NCBI GenBank assembly: GCA_013399015.1
Contig: VWZX01006720.1
Coordinates: 487,390 to 551,389 of the forward strand
Length of the DNA: 64,000 nucleotides
Source of the DNA: Galbula dea
Lineage: Eukaryota; Chordata; Aves; Piciformes; Galbulidae
Direction: 5' to 3'
Position numbers and translations under genes: made by a program. Positions 1-11,547 of the stretch are shown here, one piece after another. How positions within the stretch are numbered: position 1 is the stretch's first letter; each line of letters begins with the position of its first letter. The notes beneath the pieces were generated by a model. That model ran no database searches, was not told where the DNA came from, and saw nothing but the letters and a program-made list of their open reading frames with translations.

Positions 1-1080
1 ATTGGTGTTAATGGAACCATGGCTATCAGCTGGGATGTATGTGTGAGTGGGGACTTACAACTGGATCTCTCTCTAGCTTCAGAAAGTTTTTCTACTATAA
101 TTTCAGAGCTGGCATTTGCAATTACACCATAAAAGAAGGTAATATGTGAAAAGAGTTCAACTGCTCTTTCCAGGATAGAAAATACATATTGTAATGCATT
201 GAGAAAACATTCCAAGGGTAGAGGATCAAGTTGTATTTGATTTTCTCCTTCTCTATAATAATCATTTTTTGTTGTCTTGCAAAGCTCCAGCTTTGAAGTG
301 CAAGGCATAAAAATTCTGCAATTCCAGCAACTGTTTCTCTTTAGTTATTTTCCAAGTGATTTGATTTCCTCAATAGCATTAACTACATGGAGGTCTAACA
401 AGTTGTAATTAATGTATTCAGACATTTTCTTTTGTGACAGGCTAGACTGTGAGTGACAGCATGGAGGGAGAAAGCAGAATAAAATGGGATGCTTGAGAAG
501 ATTATCATAACATAAAAACTGTCAACTCTTTGGCTCTTGAATAACATATTGTATTACACTGAAAAGGAAGGAAAGAGCTATTTCACCAGAAAACCCTGTG
601 GCTTACAAATTTTTTAAGGAGGGATAAGAATTTCAAAAGCCTTTTTAAGATTAGACAGATATGAATATTAAAGTTCACTAACAGTTTCTTGTGTGCCACA
701 GTGTGTGATAAGTGGTATACTTGTGTACAGGAGAGAATCAAACCCCAGAGAACCAGTTGTTGTTTGGCTGTGTGCCCTTGGCAGAGCATAGGGGTGTTTC
801 CTGGGCAGGCTGCAAGAAATGGTGGCAACCAGGACCTGAGGAAGGGCAGGAGGAGGCACGAGACCAGGTGTGGAGCTCATGGGTGGAAAATGAACTCTCC
901 AGCTCATAAGTTGACAAGAAGGTTTGACTACCACTTTGCACCCTTGCAACTGGCTTTAGGAGAAGAGTGGAAAGGGCTTTGTGTATAATTACGTATGCAC
1001 GTTCTCTGTGTTCAGACATATTCTGCTTGGGACACAAAAGCATTGTTATGAGGTGAATGTTGTCTTTGTATAAGTCTGTT
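1..1080. other. Unique AT-rich DNA, no gene seen
   Basis: No repeat of a known family, no RNA gene and no convincing exon is visible. Open frames here are short, overlap on both strands and lack recognisable domains. Confidence 0.5.
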
Positions 1081-1315
1081 ACAGAATTCAGCATGGTAGG
1101 GGTTGGAAGGGACCTCTGGAGATCATGTAGTCAAACCCCCTTGCTAAAACAGGGTCACCCAGAGCAGGTTGCCCAGGATCACCTCCAGCTGGGTTGGAAT
1201 CTCTCTGGGCCACAACCTCTCTGGGCAGCCTGGGCCAGGGCTCCAACACCCTCACAGCAAATAAGTTTTGCCTGCTGTTCAGCTGGAACCTCCTGGCTTC
1301 CAGTTTGTGCCCATG
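1081..1315 (-). mobile_element. CR1 LINE 3' fragment (gapped 'GGGTCACCC' subfamily)
   Basis: Reads antisense to a CR1 3' end: the left edge has the GTTGGAAGGGACC signature followed by AGGGTCACCCAGAGCAGGTTGCC and the 'cagcctgggccagggctcc' block typical of this subfamily. It is 5'-truncated near 1315, where homology stops at the 'tttgtgccca' block. The terminal octamer repeat is reduced to 'acagaattcagcatgg'. A 233-codon frame on the opposite strand is an antisense artefact of this copy and the next one. Confidence 0.9.
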
Positions 1316-1479
1316 TGATTTACAAAAGCACACAGAGTCCTCTCCCCAGTAAAATCCTACAGGACCTGAGTCCTTCCCTCTCACTCTTCGGGTGTGAGAG
1401 GGGAAAGCCAGAGGAAATGACCATAGCCTACTTGCCTGGAGCAGTGGACAAGCATCTGAGTTGCTCCGAGAAGGGCATC

Positions 1480-2422
1480 TCACAGAATCACAGAATGTTA
1501 GGAGTTGGAAGGGACCTTGAAAGATCATCTAGCCCAACCCCCCTGCCACAGCAGGATTCCCTAGACCAGGTCACACAGAAGCGCGTTCAGACGGGTTTGG
1601 AATCTCTCCAGAGCAGGAGACCCCCCAGCCTCTCTGGGCAGTCTGTGTCACTGCTCTGGCACCTCAACTGGGAAAACAGTTTTTCTTCTATTCACACCGA
1701 GCCTCCTGTGCTTCAGCTTACAGCCATTGCCTCTTGTCCCGTCACTGGGCTTCACTGAGAAGAGCCTGACCCCATCCTCCTGACACAGACCCTTCACATA
1801 TTTCAAAGCATAGATGAGGTGACCCCTTAGTCTCCTCTTCTCCAAGCTAAAGAGACCCAGCTCCCTCAGCCTTTCCTCATAAGGAAGATGTTCCAGCCCC
1901 TTCAGCATCTTGGTGGCCCTGTGCTGGACTCTTTCCAGCAGTTCCCTATCCCTCTTCAACTGAGGGGCCCAGAACTGGACACAGTATTCCAGATGTGGCC
2001 TCACCAGGGTAGAGTAAAGGGGGAGAAGAACCTCTCTTGACCTACTAGCCACACCCCTTCTAATCCACCCCAGAATCCCATTAGCCCTCCTGGCCACAAG
2101 AGCACACAGCTGGCTCATGGTCATCCTTCCATCCACCAGGACCTCCAGGTCCCTTTCCCCTTCACTGCTCTCCAACAGCTCAGTCCCCAACCTACACTGA
2201 TCCATGGGGTTGGTCTTTCCCAGGTGCAAGCCTCGACACTTGGCCTTGTTGGATTTCATTCCATGTCTCCCTGCCCAACTCTCCAGCCTGTCTAAGTCTC
2301 GCTGAATGGCAGCACAAGCCTCCTGTGTGTCAGCCACTGCACCCAGTTTAGTGTCATCAGCAAACCTGCTGACAGTGCACTCTGTTCCCTCAGCCAGGTC
2401 GTTAATGAACAGATTGAGAAGA
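1480..2422 (-). mobile_element. CR1 LINE, 0.94 kb, 5'-truncated within ORF2
   Basis: The left edge (1480) is the CR1 3' end with TCACAGAATCACAGAATG. The sequence then runs through the 3' region into the reverse-transcriptase part of ORF2 and breaks off near 2422, about 75 bases upstream of the FADD box. It is the longest near-continuous CR1 in the first half of the window. The RT frame is open through nearly the whole insert, so this copy is not very old. It cannot be autonomous, because ORF1, the endonuclease and most of the RT are missing. Confidence 0.93.
1648..2422 (-). pseudogene. CR1 ORF2 reverse-transcriptase C-terminal fragment
   Basis: The frame on the minus strand stays open to a stop at 1648. 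It holds the end of the RT palm (LFINDLAEG, then the catalytic FADDTKLG box, the YADD-type active site), the thumb-like stretch with RPHLEYCVQFW and LLERVQHRATK, and the CR1 C-terminal block RLRELGLFSLEKRRLRG. About 50 residues that precede LNLFINDL in the open frame come from flanking DNA. The last few residues diverge from the usual CR1 terminus. In an intact element the protein nicks the target and reverse-transcribes its own RNA. Here only about 260 residues of a roughly 1000-residue protein remain, so it is a dead fragment. Confidence 0.88.
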
Positions 2423-5400
2423 ATCTTATAGAACACCCAAGAGAAAGGTGCCCTGGATGTTGTGTATTGATGGCACATTAGTTTGGGGACATTAATCCAA
2501 TTCTGCCACATACTTGCATGATGTTCTTCACAGTAGGGTCTTTCACTTGGTTGTTCTTGCGCAGTAAGAATCAACTGTATGCTTTAGGAAGATGCTGAGT
2601 GTGGAAACTCAAAACGTGTCCTTGCATGCCTTGTCCCTGTGTTTCTCTCATGATAAAATTATATGAGAATGCTTTGAGGAGAGACTGTCTTCTGAGAGAC
2701 ATTTTGGTTTGCTTTATTTTGTGTTCTGAAAAACCAGTGTCAAGGAGCATGCACAGAGACAACACAATGTGTAGGTGACAAAGAGAGGAGCTCCTCAAGG
2801 TTTGTCAAAGAGCAGCAGCATCACTAGAAACACCCTGAATAAATCCTGGGTACTCAGCTCCTTTTTCTGCACTTGGTTCAGGCTGTTGGACAGGGTCTGG
2901 TTTGAATGCACATTGTTTTTGTATGCAAGGTGTTTTCTGAAGTTTATGTGGAAGATCAGAGACTCTGGGGATGAACCTGGCTGAAATATCTACATGGAAC
3001 AGGTTGGGGAAAAAAGGAGATTCTGTCCAGGTCACCTGTATCTGAAGATAAAGTTGGAAAGCTAAGAGCAGAATAAGAGAAGGGATTTATTTCCTTTTCA
3101 TTTGAAGATCTGCTGTTGCCTGTCTGAGCTGCTGGTCTGAACTCAGAATGGGAAATGCATAGGCAAAGTCATGAAGAAAGGGTGCATTAGGAAGGTGGAA
3201 CGATCCAAGGAGAGCAGCAGGAAGATCTTGCTTCACAGCTATCGATGAGGGAAGTGCTCCACAGAGGAACAGAAGAGGACTCCTGTCCCTGAGCCTATCA
3301 GCCAGGCAGTGGACAACCCCAAATTCAGAGAAATGGCCTCAAGTGTTGGGAATTTTTGAAGGGGTTCAGCTTTCATCTTTGGGCAAAGGAGTTTGGACTA
3401 TTTTTACTTAGTTTAGTCTGAAGCTGCTGACAGTGTCAGCAAGCCTTCCTCCAGAGGTGGAGAACCTCTGCTCTTATACTTTCCTCTGTTCCCTTCCCAG
3501 GCAGTATATAGTTGTCTCCTGGCAGTGGCCACCAGCCACTCTCTTCTTGGTGGCCTGAGCCCATCTTCTTGGGCTCAGCACCAGAGGCAGCTGGTTGGCA
3601 GTTTGGAAGCTGGGGCTCTCCATGAGAAGATGCATTGCTCTGCCTTCCCTCCCTTGCTGCCATCCATCCACCACAAGGTCATCTGCACGCTTCCCCCTTC
3701 ATGTTTATTTCTGAGCCAATAAAATACCTATTTGCTTTGGTACATTTTGTAATCCACAGCTTTCAGACTAGAGATTGATTATCTGTATTCCTAGATAAAA
3801 TCAAAGTGCAGTACTTAAACCAGATTTCCACTCAATTATTTCCCCCAGACAGTTTAAATGGTGCTTTGAAAGCCAAGATTAACTCTGTGCTGGCTGAGAT
3901 ACATATCAACATTTGCCTTCTGGCCTTGCTAAATTTTGTTTTTAAAGCAGTTTTAATGCTGGTTCTTTAATGTCCATGAGACAGTGCACTAATATTTGGG
4001 ATTCAGACTGGAGTCTGGATGTGATACCTGAATGGGTGGACTTAGGTCAGTCAAAAGTAACCCTTGAAGCTGGCCCTCTGCTTCCAGAACCTGGTGCAAA
4101 GCAACCAGCCCAGAGTCCTGGCTGGTACAGATTAGCAGTTTCATTTTCTAGGGAGGTCAGCCACTTCTCAGGGAATTCCATAAGCTGTTTAATAATGATT
4201 TGCATTTGCTGTAGCCATGAGGATAAGGTGTTCTGCCCAGTCCTGCTTGAAACCAGGGCAAGGTGAGTTCTCCAGTTCTGTGGAGCCAGGTTTGTAACCC
4301 AGAAAATTGAGATGCTGGTCAGGGAAGGAGACATCCTTGTTCTTTCTTGCTGATATTGAAGTGTAAATTGAAACTGTGACAACGAAGCCCAGTATCAGTT
4401 AGAACAAATTGCAGTTGTATGTAGTAGGGGATGGGTTCATAGCTCACAAGCAGATCCCAGGCAGTAGATTAGACAAATAATTGGAAAAGAAATCTCCAGG
4501 CAGATCCTCCAGCTGCAGGCAGTTACACACAGTTACACTGTCATTTCAGTGAAGTTATTCTAGCTATTCTGATTTACTGGTACAACTGAGAGTAGAATAC
4601 TTTGAAAATGAATATGATGGAATCAAAAGAGCTGCTAAAATGTGAGTCATCAAGGAGAGCACCCTGAATGACATTAGAATGCAGGATGATACCATGTCTG
4701 CTTTGGTGATTTTTTTCTCTTGAATATAGTCCATTTTCTCTTTTCCTTGGAGTGCCATAGTGCAGGTTAAAGTGCACTCCAGAAAGCAGCATGTGGAATA
4801 GCTGCATAATTTTGCCATCTCCTGCTAAAGCAGCTGCATCTGTAACTCATTTAATGGAAGTTTTACCACTTTTTTTTCCTCTTACCGGCTCATATTCGAA
4901 ACTCAATAAAGATAAACTTCAAATAATGTCTGTATATCATGGAAGATTCAAACCCCTGCAACTCTACCCATATTCCCCAAAGTGCTGTTTATGAGCAATG
5001 TTATCTCAATCTAGTGGTGGAAGTGAAAACAAACATTTGGCAGTGTTTATATTTGCACCCTTGGGACAAATGATAGAGGAGGTACTCGCTCCAGCTTTTA
5101 ATCAATTTTAGGTAAATGGCACCAGTAATACCTTCAACATCCATATTTTCTAATTGGCTCTTTTAAATGTGAAGTTTCCCATAATTCACAGAAGAGATTT
5201 ACAGCCAGGGGAGAGAGGGGAGCACCCAGCACTTCCCAGTTGTTCCTCTGATGGATCTGATTCAGCAGTGGTAATGGCAGAGACAAGTCAGGAGCTACAG
5301 CTTGTGTGCAGACCAAAATGCAAACCCTGGGCCATTTCCCCAGCTCTGCTTGATTCACTGCTTGGCAGACCTGGCTGCACTAACTGCTGAGATGCACAAG

Positions 5401-6047
5401 CAATGCTAATACTTGATTTAGCACAACCAAATCTGTTTATTTTATGCATGGTAAATTCTGTGGGCCGAGTCAGTTTGTGTTATTCCTACAAGACTTTTTG
5501 TAGGCTTCAAAGATTTTGAGGAATCTTTATTTATTTCTTTTTTTCAGTTACTGTAGTTGAAGTGAAGTGTTTGTGCCAGCCTCTACAGACAGCACTTAGG
5601 GTGAGCTGCAAGAGGAGTCAAAGGTGGAGATGAATCTTGTGGTAGGACTGCATCCAAAATTATCCAGGACGTGGCAGCCAGGACTGAGCAGAGGAGAAGC
5701 ATGAGAAGAAAAGAGTTATGGTGGAAAATGACCTGTGCTTTTAATGGGTTTGATCCCCTTTGGCTTCACTTGGAGTCTCCCACAAAGCTCTGTGGACCTC
5801 AGACTGATGTGTGCCAAAGGAAATCTGAAGGCAGATGTAAGGACAGCATTTACAACAAAGGGCATGTAACTGATGGAAGCTTGGAGAGTGGGGATAGCTC
5901 TGTGGGACTGAAGGTTGGGATGATATACAAGGATTTAGTTAGACCTTGCCTGCTGGCCAAAGATTTGTCTTGTGAGTTTGACCCTTGTAAAATTGGTTTA
6001 AACCAAAACATTTTAAACTGTTGTCTCTTGAAAACACCCAGGTGTTA
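2423..6047. other. Unique DNA between CR1 copies
   Basis: No gene or known transposon is recognised. The only local structures noted are two adjoining perfect hairpins (3527-3577, listed separately) and an isolated AATAAA at 3718-3723 that has no upstream gene to serve. Confidence 0.5.
3527..3577. repeat. Two adjoining perfect inverted repeats (hairpins)
   Basis: GGCCACCA (3527-3534) pairs with TGGTGGCC (3548-3555). The very next base starts TGAGCCCA (3556-3563), which pairs with TGGGCTCA (3570-3577) around a 6-nt loop. Both stems are 8 bp without mismatch and lie back to back. They could form in RNA or single-stranded DNA. Function is unknown, and chance is possible in a GC-richer patch. 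Confidence 0.6.
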
Positions 6048-6450
6048 CAGAGAATCACAGAATATCCTGAGTTGGAAGGGACCCACAAGGATCATCAAGT
6101 CCAACTCCTATAGGCACAGGACAACCCCAAAGTCACCCCATGTGTCTAATAACATTGCCCAAGTGCTTCTTGAGTTCCATGAGAGTTGGTGCCATGACAG
6201 CCTCCCTGGGGAGCCTGTTCCAATGCTCCACCACTCTGGGTAAAGAACTCTTCTTAACATCCAACCTGAATTTCTCCCAGCACAGCTTCATGCCATTCCC
6301 TTGGGTCCTGTCACTGGACACCAGAGAGAAGAGGTCAGCACCCACCCCTCCCTCTCTGCGGAGGAAGCTCTAAACTGCAATGAGGTCTCCCCTCAGTCTC
6401 CTCTTCTCCAGGCTGAACAGACCAAGTGATTTCAGCCTTTCCTCATAAGG
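6048..6450 (-). mobile_element. CR1 LINE fragment, older F/Y-like subfamily
   Basis: The left edge has the 'gagttggaagggacccacaa' type end followed by GGATCATCAAGTCCAACTCC, which separates this subfamily from the others in the window. It continues through the ORF2 C-terminus and is truncated near 6450 after 'cctttcctcataagg'. The antisense frame still reads a CR1-like C-terminus (ending in LPREAVMAPTLMELKKHLGN), with a break upstream. Divergence from its relatives looks larger than for most other copies, suggesting greater age. Confidence 0.9.
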
Positions 6451-9019
6451 TGTTGATTCCAGAGCACGAAATGTGGTCATGTGCCTGGAAGGGAATCTGG
6501 CAAGGTTCCTGTGGATCCACTGCAGAGGTTGTTTGGAGAAGAATTAAACCCAAGCTACTGCAATTGCATTTTCCCTTTATTTTCAGTGACTTTAGCTGTG
6601 CTATCAAACTAACCAGCTGGCTAACCATCAGGGGAGGGATGACATCTTATGAAAGGCTTTACAATATCAAAGAACAGTTCAGCACCACCTTTTTGTTTAG
6701 ATGATGTCCTTATGTTGGACATTTCTGGGTAGTTTTTTATTGCACTAAGCCATATGATGGTTTACTTTTTTTTTGTTTAGATCTTTCTCATTTTCTGATT
6801 TATAGCTAGACTAGATTAATTTCCCCCAGTAGGAAACTTCATAATGATTCAACAGCAAGGGCCCCTGGCCATTAATCAAAATAATGTATTTGTGCTTATC
6901 AGTATTGATTAAAAGTCTGGTGTTGTCTTTGTTATCCAGTGAGGAGCAGGGCTGCCTTTGTCTTTGTTACTCCTGGTTTACTCCAGATTAGTGTAGGTGC
7001 ATGCTGTGATTCTGACAGATGGATAATGATTCCTTATCTACTTGTGTATTTCCTGTTTGAAATACATAAAGACAGCATTCAGTTTATGAGGTGCACGGTT
7101 CAGTGATGTACCTTTTTCTTTGGTCTCCAAATGTGCCAACATTCATTCCCTATTGATAATTTGGTTTTATAAAAACAAAGAACTATGTGTTATTTCTTCA
7201 GGCACAGTTAAATTCTGAGTGTCCTTATGCTTGGGCCATAAGAAAGGGAAAGCAGAGAGTAAACTCTGACACAAGTGTGAAGATCTGGTTGACTTGAATC
7301 TCTCACATGATGGTAAAATAACTCTTAAGAGCGTCATGAAATCATGACTGATGGTTTTTCTGGAGTAGCTACAGGCTTCCCTGTCCCTGGCAGGGAAGGA
7401 GTTAATATTAGCTGCTGCCAGGTGAATTTCAGCTGCTAAATACCTCTAATTGCAGGACCAGTGTCTGGTGTTTGTGCTGCCTTTTGCTAGTCACTGGTTG
7501 GAAGGAGATCTTTACAGGAGGGACAAGTTGAAGAGGATGTTGAGTCAAAAAACCAAACTACAAACTTGGGAATTGAAAATCTTCTGGAAAAAAACCCTAA
7601 CAAACAAAACCCCAGGAGTATGTTAAAAGTGTTGTTTCTAAATGATGGGTGTTTGCTAAAGCCAGAGCTGTAGGCTGAGCTCTGTCCATGCCTGGGTCCC
7701 TTGGAGGTATCTGGGTGTTTGGTGAGTGGAGAGCTCTGTCTGCTGCTGCTGAGGGCATTCAATGTCCTGTTGGGATGCTGAAGGGTTGTCCTGTTAGCAC
7801 GAGGTCCCACACTGCCAACTGCAGGCTGTGTTCCAGTGCACAAGCTCACAGGCTCTCCTACCACCAACTACCATTTGCAAAGGCTTTGTGGGCAGGGTCC
7901 CAGCCCAGGAGCAGTTTGAACACTGAGCATTCCACTTCTCAGGGCCAAGGACCTCAGCACTACATAGAGTCAGTTGCCAGTGCAGTGCAGTGGTGACCAC
8001 AGCTAGCTGGTGTTACCTCCCTGTTCCTTTGCAGTCCTTACTCATTTGGGACAGATTTCAGTAGACTCTATTTTGTACCCTCTGTGTCATGCTTCATTTT
8101 TAGAGCTTTTGGATGATAGTTCTTTCTTTGTGCCTCTTCAGCATGTGGTGCTGCCATGCCAGGGATGTCTCAGCATGGCAGAGAGATGTGTGTTGGTCAT
8201 CTTTATTGTCTCACAGTGCTTTGGATCACCTTCTCCACCCTTGTGTGGGTGGAATAATACATTTCCACAGTGGAAACCTGTTGACTTTGGGTTCTTCTCA
8301 CCTGGGAGCAGCAGAACAAAATGATTTACTTTTTGTCTTTGCTTGTGACATATGAGCAGCAGGAGCATGGCAAAGAGGAAGGTTCTTCTTCTGTGAATAC
8401 TTAAAAATGATAATGAAGGGTTAAATACTCAACATACTTGTGCTTCTCTGTCTTTAGTGTAGAAAATGGCACAGGAAATACTGTAGTCTGCCAAATGTTA
8501 AGTGTCTGAGGTGCATCCATGTAAATTTAGGTGCAGGATATGTAAAATAGCTATCAACTTAATAACTGCAGTGAATGAAGCTTAATGATGCTTGAGGCTA
8601 AAATAATTGCATTAAGGCAAGTGGTAGGAAAAGTCTGTGAAGACAAGTACAATACCTTTGTGTAGCTGGAGAAAACAATGTTTAAGTGTAGCCACTGTGG
8701 TGCCTGTGCCTGGTTGCTGTGAGCAGTGTCTTTATATACCCTGTGCTGAAAAATACTGAAATAAGCTGGCAGGCAAAAAAGTAAAATTCCAACATTCTCT
8801 TAAATCTCTCTATTGCCTAAGTACAACAGGGTCTTGAGTGGGCAATATCCAGAGCCCTAATTCCAGGTGTCTGTGCTCTCCCAGCCTTGATATCAGCTCT
8901 GGTCTTTTGATGCCAAAGAGTGATCACCATGGGTGACTTTCTGCCTGCGAGCCGTTCTGATGCTTCAAAACCTAGCACTCTTCTATTTTTCCTAATTCTT
9001 TACTTTATGTGTGTTTACA
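6451..9019. other. Unique DNA, no gene seen
   Basis: AT-rich unique sequence. Around 6790-6970 there are homeodomain-like cores (ATTAATCA at 6871-6878, TTGATTAA at 6905-6912) and CTTTGT (SOX-like) words. This is suggestive of nothing specific without conservation data. Confidence 0.45.
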
Positions 9020-9080
9020 GGGGGTTGGAACTAGATGGTCAGATCTCTGAAGTGCAAGTCAGTCTCTTCCAGCTCTTTCC
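9020..9080 (+). mobile_element. Probable short CR1 3'-end remnant
   Basis: GGGGTTGGAACTAGATGG followed by 'agatctctgaagtgcaagtc' and 'ctcttccagctcttt' resembles the last ~60 bases of a sense CR1, but the terminal octamer repeat is missing. The match is short and decayed, so a chance resemblance is possible. Confidence 0.4.
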
Positions 9081-9615
9081 CCTGTGACAGCCCAGAGAGG
9101 TAGCCCTGCAAGGGGCAGGCTCTTTAGCACATTTCTTTCACAGTCCTCTAGCATTTTCAGCTAGTCAGGACACTTAGACTTTATGCATTGATTTCTTCTT
9201 TACCACTATGGCTTAACTTCTCTGGCATGGCTTAACTGTTGAAACCAAATGAAAGAAAATCCAATAAAGATAAATGAGATGTCTTTAAAGGATCCAAGAG
9301 GAAATACAGTAGAGTCAGCAATGAATATGGAAAGGCAGCATATGGAGGAACTTCAGGATAATGGTTTCTTTATGAGGTTGGATGTGTTCACAAAGGCTTG
9401 GAAGCATTTAAGATAATGGATTGCTTTAGGAGTGACTTTTCCAAATTCTCAGGGCTGTGATTCTCTACATGTTCCTGTCTAGCCACAGAAGCCTTCTGAA
9501 CTGAATACATAAAACAGTGGTTTGAAAATGATGCCAAGCAGTGTGCAGTGAGCATCCATAAAGAACAATTCACCTTCCTGTAGAATTCCTCACAAACATG
9601 TTCAGTATGCTTTCT
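9081..9615. other. Unique DNA
   Basis: Nothing recognised in this interval. The frames are short and compositionally unremarkable. Confidence 0.45.
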
Positions 9616-9721
9616 CAACCTGATCTAGTGGATGGTGTCTCTGCCAGGCAGGGGGGGTTGGAACTAGATGATCTTTAAGGTCCCTTCCAACTCTGACTCT
9701 TCTATGATTCTATGATTCTAT
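9616..9721 (+). mobile_element. CR1 LINE, ~105-bp 3' end
   Basis: Starts with CAACCTGATCTAGTGGATGG, carries the 'ctgccaggcaggggg' block and GTTGGAACTAGATGATC, and ends in two to three copies of TATGATTC. It is strongly 5'-truncated. The clean terminal octamers and few differences suggest a fairly recent insertion of the 'cctggcagggacacc' subfamily, also seen at 32482 and 48684. Confidence 0.9.
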
Positions 9722-9956
9722 CTCTTGTAGGTCTCCTGCTGCCAGTGATGGCCAGAAGTTGCTACAGGTCATAAAAGACAGGTAAGTCACTTGAACATTT
9801 ATTCAAAATAGGTCATCATTGGTCAGATCAGCAATTGCACAGAGGTGGTGGAAGTGCTGTAGGTTTTGGTGTGAAGGGTCAGGCTTCCAGCCTAAGGCAG
9901 GTGCAATGTGAAGAATCTGTTTCACAACAACTTCAGTAAATATTGAGCTCTTTGTG

Positions 9957-10292
9957 ACCTTTCAGTACTTAAAGGGAATATCAGAAAGATGGGGAGAGAC
10001 TTTTCAGAGGGGCCTGCTGGGACAGAACAAGGGGTTATGGTTTGAAACCAGAAAGAGGGAGATTTAAATGAGATATTGGGAAGAAATTCACCAGGAAGGT
10101 GCTGAGACACTATCCCAGGTTGCCGAGAGAGGTGGTAGATGTCCCATCTCTGGAACTACCGTGGCTCAGGTTGTTTAGGGCTCTGAGCAACCTGCTCTAG
10201 TTATAGATGTCCCTGCTGACTGCAGAGGAGTTGGACTAGGTGACCTTGAATGGTTCCTTCCTACCCAAACCAGTCTGTGATTCTCTTCTATG
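9957..10292 (+). mobile_element. CR1 LINE 3' fragment
   Basis: Begins in the ORF2 C-terminal region ('acctttcagtacttaaaggg'), passes 'gggagatgtcccatctctgg'-type sequence and the 'ccctgctgactgcag' block, then GAGTTGGACTAGGTGACC and a degraded terminal repeat (GTGATTCTCTTCTATG). Same subfamily as 15368, 28358, 39134 and 63662. The ORF2 frame is interrupted. Confidence 0.9.
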
Positions 10293-11400
10293 CTGTGTGT
10301 ACAAGGTCAGAATTTTTGGCTGAGGATTTCACAATTGTTTTAAGGAGATGCAGCCTGTACTCATACAAGGCCTATTCAGAGAGGAGATCTTCCAGATTGC
10401 AAAGCCAACCTCTCCTGGGGCTGACTGCCTGTGACATTTCAGGAATGAGTCACAACACTGAGGGTTTCACCGTGCTTACTCCCATCATGTGGCTTGAACA
10501 GCTTGCTCCCTGCATGCTGTTCTATCACTCTGCCCAGACTTCATATAGATATCCCAAATCCTAGAACTTCTTCCTCTCTATGGAAGCCTGTTCTACCATA
10601 TTTGTCTAATAGGATTTGTTCTTCCAGTTATCATTTCTGATGGCATTTACCTTTAGTTTATATTGCTTCCTTCCCAGTGGTCAGCAGTACAAATGTCTGT
10701 GTGAATCTTGATGCATCTCCTCTTCCTTCCAGTGTCTAAGTGTCTGCAGACTGACCAACACAACTGTCCCAACTGGATTGTGTGTTTTATTTCTGACAAA
10801 AGGTTCAAAGGGAATGAAAAGTAAATGTTCTCTGAGTGTGACACAGATTTTCCAGCAGAAACAGGCACATTTAACTTGTTTGGAAAGATGGATGAATGCT
10901 ATTAATTTTAATATATTCTAGATATATCTTCTCATTTGACAACTGTTATTTAAAGCTTTTGTTCTATGTTGTTGCTGCATGTATGCTGTGGAGTCATTTA
11001 TGCTGCAGAGTCATTGAACACCAATGCATGGAGCAGGAACTTAATTATAAATAAGTGGATTTAAGCCAAATTTAATGGGAATAATGTTTTCTTACCCAGA
11101 GTCTGCTTAATTTATGGTAATGATCTGGTAGTGTGGGATGTGTTCCCCAGGTCACACCAGAGCAGAATATCCTGAGGTGTTAAACTTGTGGGAGTTCTGC
11201 TTTTGGTCCTGTCTCAGGAGCAGTGTGGTTTGGTGTGAGGCTGTTTGAGTCATGACAGGCAGTGTCTGTGCCAGTCCTGACATTTCAGGAGCTATGGCTC
11301 TGCCACAGAAGTTATAATGAAAGTCTGCCTAAATCTGAGCAAAAATACAGATCAAAGTTAGAGAGACACTATAAACAAGGCTATCTAGTATTCATTTATT
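10293..11400. other. Unique DNA
   Basis: No gene or repeat family recognised. There is an AT-rich stretch around 10900-10960. Confidence 0.45.
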
Positions 11401-11547
11401 CCCAGAATCCCAGCATGATGGGGGTAGGAAGGGTCTTCTGAAGATCTTCTAGTTCAACCCCCTGCTAAAGCAGGGTCACCCACAGCAGGTTGCCCAGGGT
11501 CACCTCCAGCTGGGGTTGGAATCTTTCCACAGAAGGAGACTCCACAA
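11401..11547 (-). mobile_element. CR1 LINE, ~145-bp 3' end
   Basis: The antisense CR1 end (CCCAGAATCCCAGCATGATG, then GGGTAGGAAGGGTC) is followed by the 'agcagggtcacccacagcagg' block and stops after 'agaaggagactccaca'. It is a short, 5'-truncated member of the same subfamily as 1081, 21620 and 36755. Confidence 0.88.

Noticed and set aside
1057..1758. 233-codon open frame on the plus strand
   Set aside because: It runs antisense through two CR1 copies; the product matches the reverse strand of CR1 3' ends, not a protein family.
3718..3723. AATAAA as a gene's poly(A) signal
   Set aside because: No coding sequence or exon upstream is supported, and single AATAAA words are frequent by chance.
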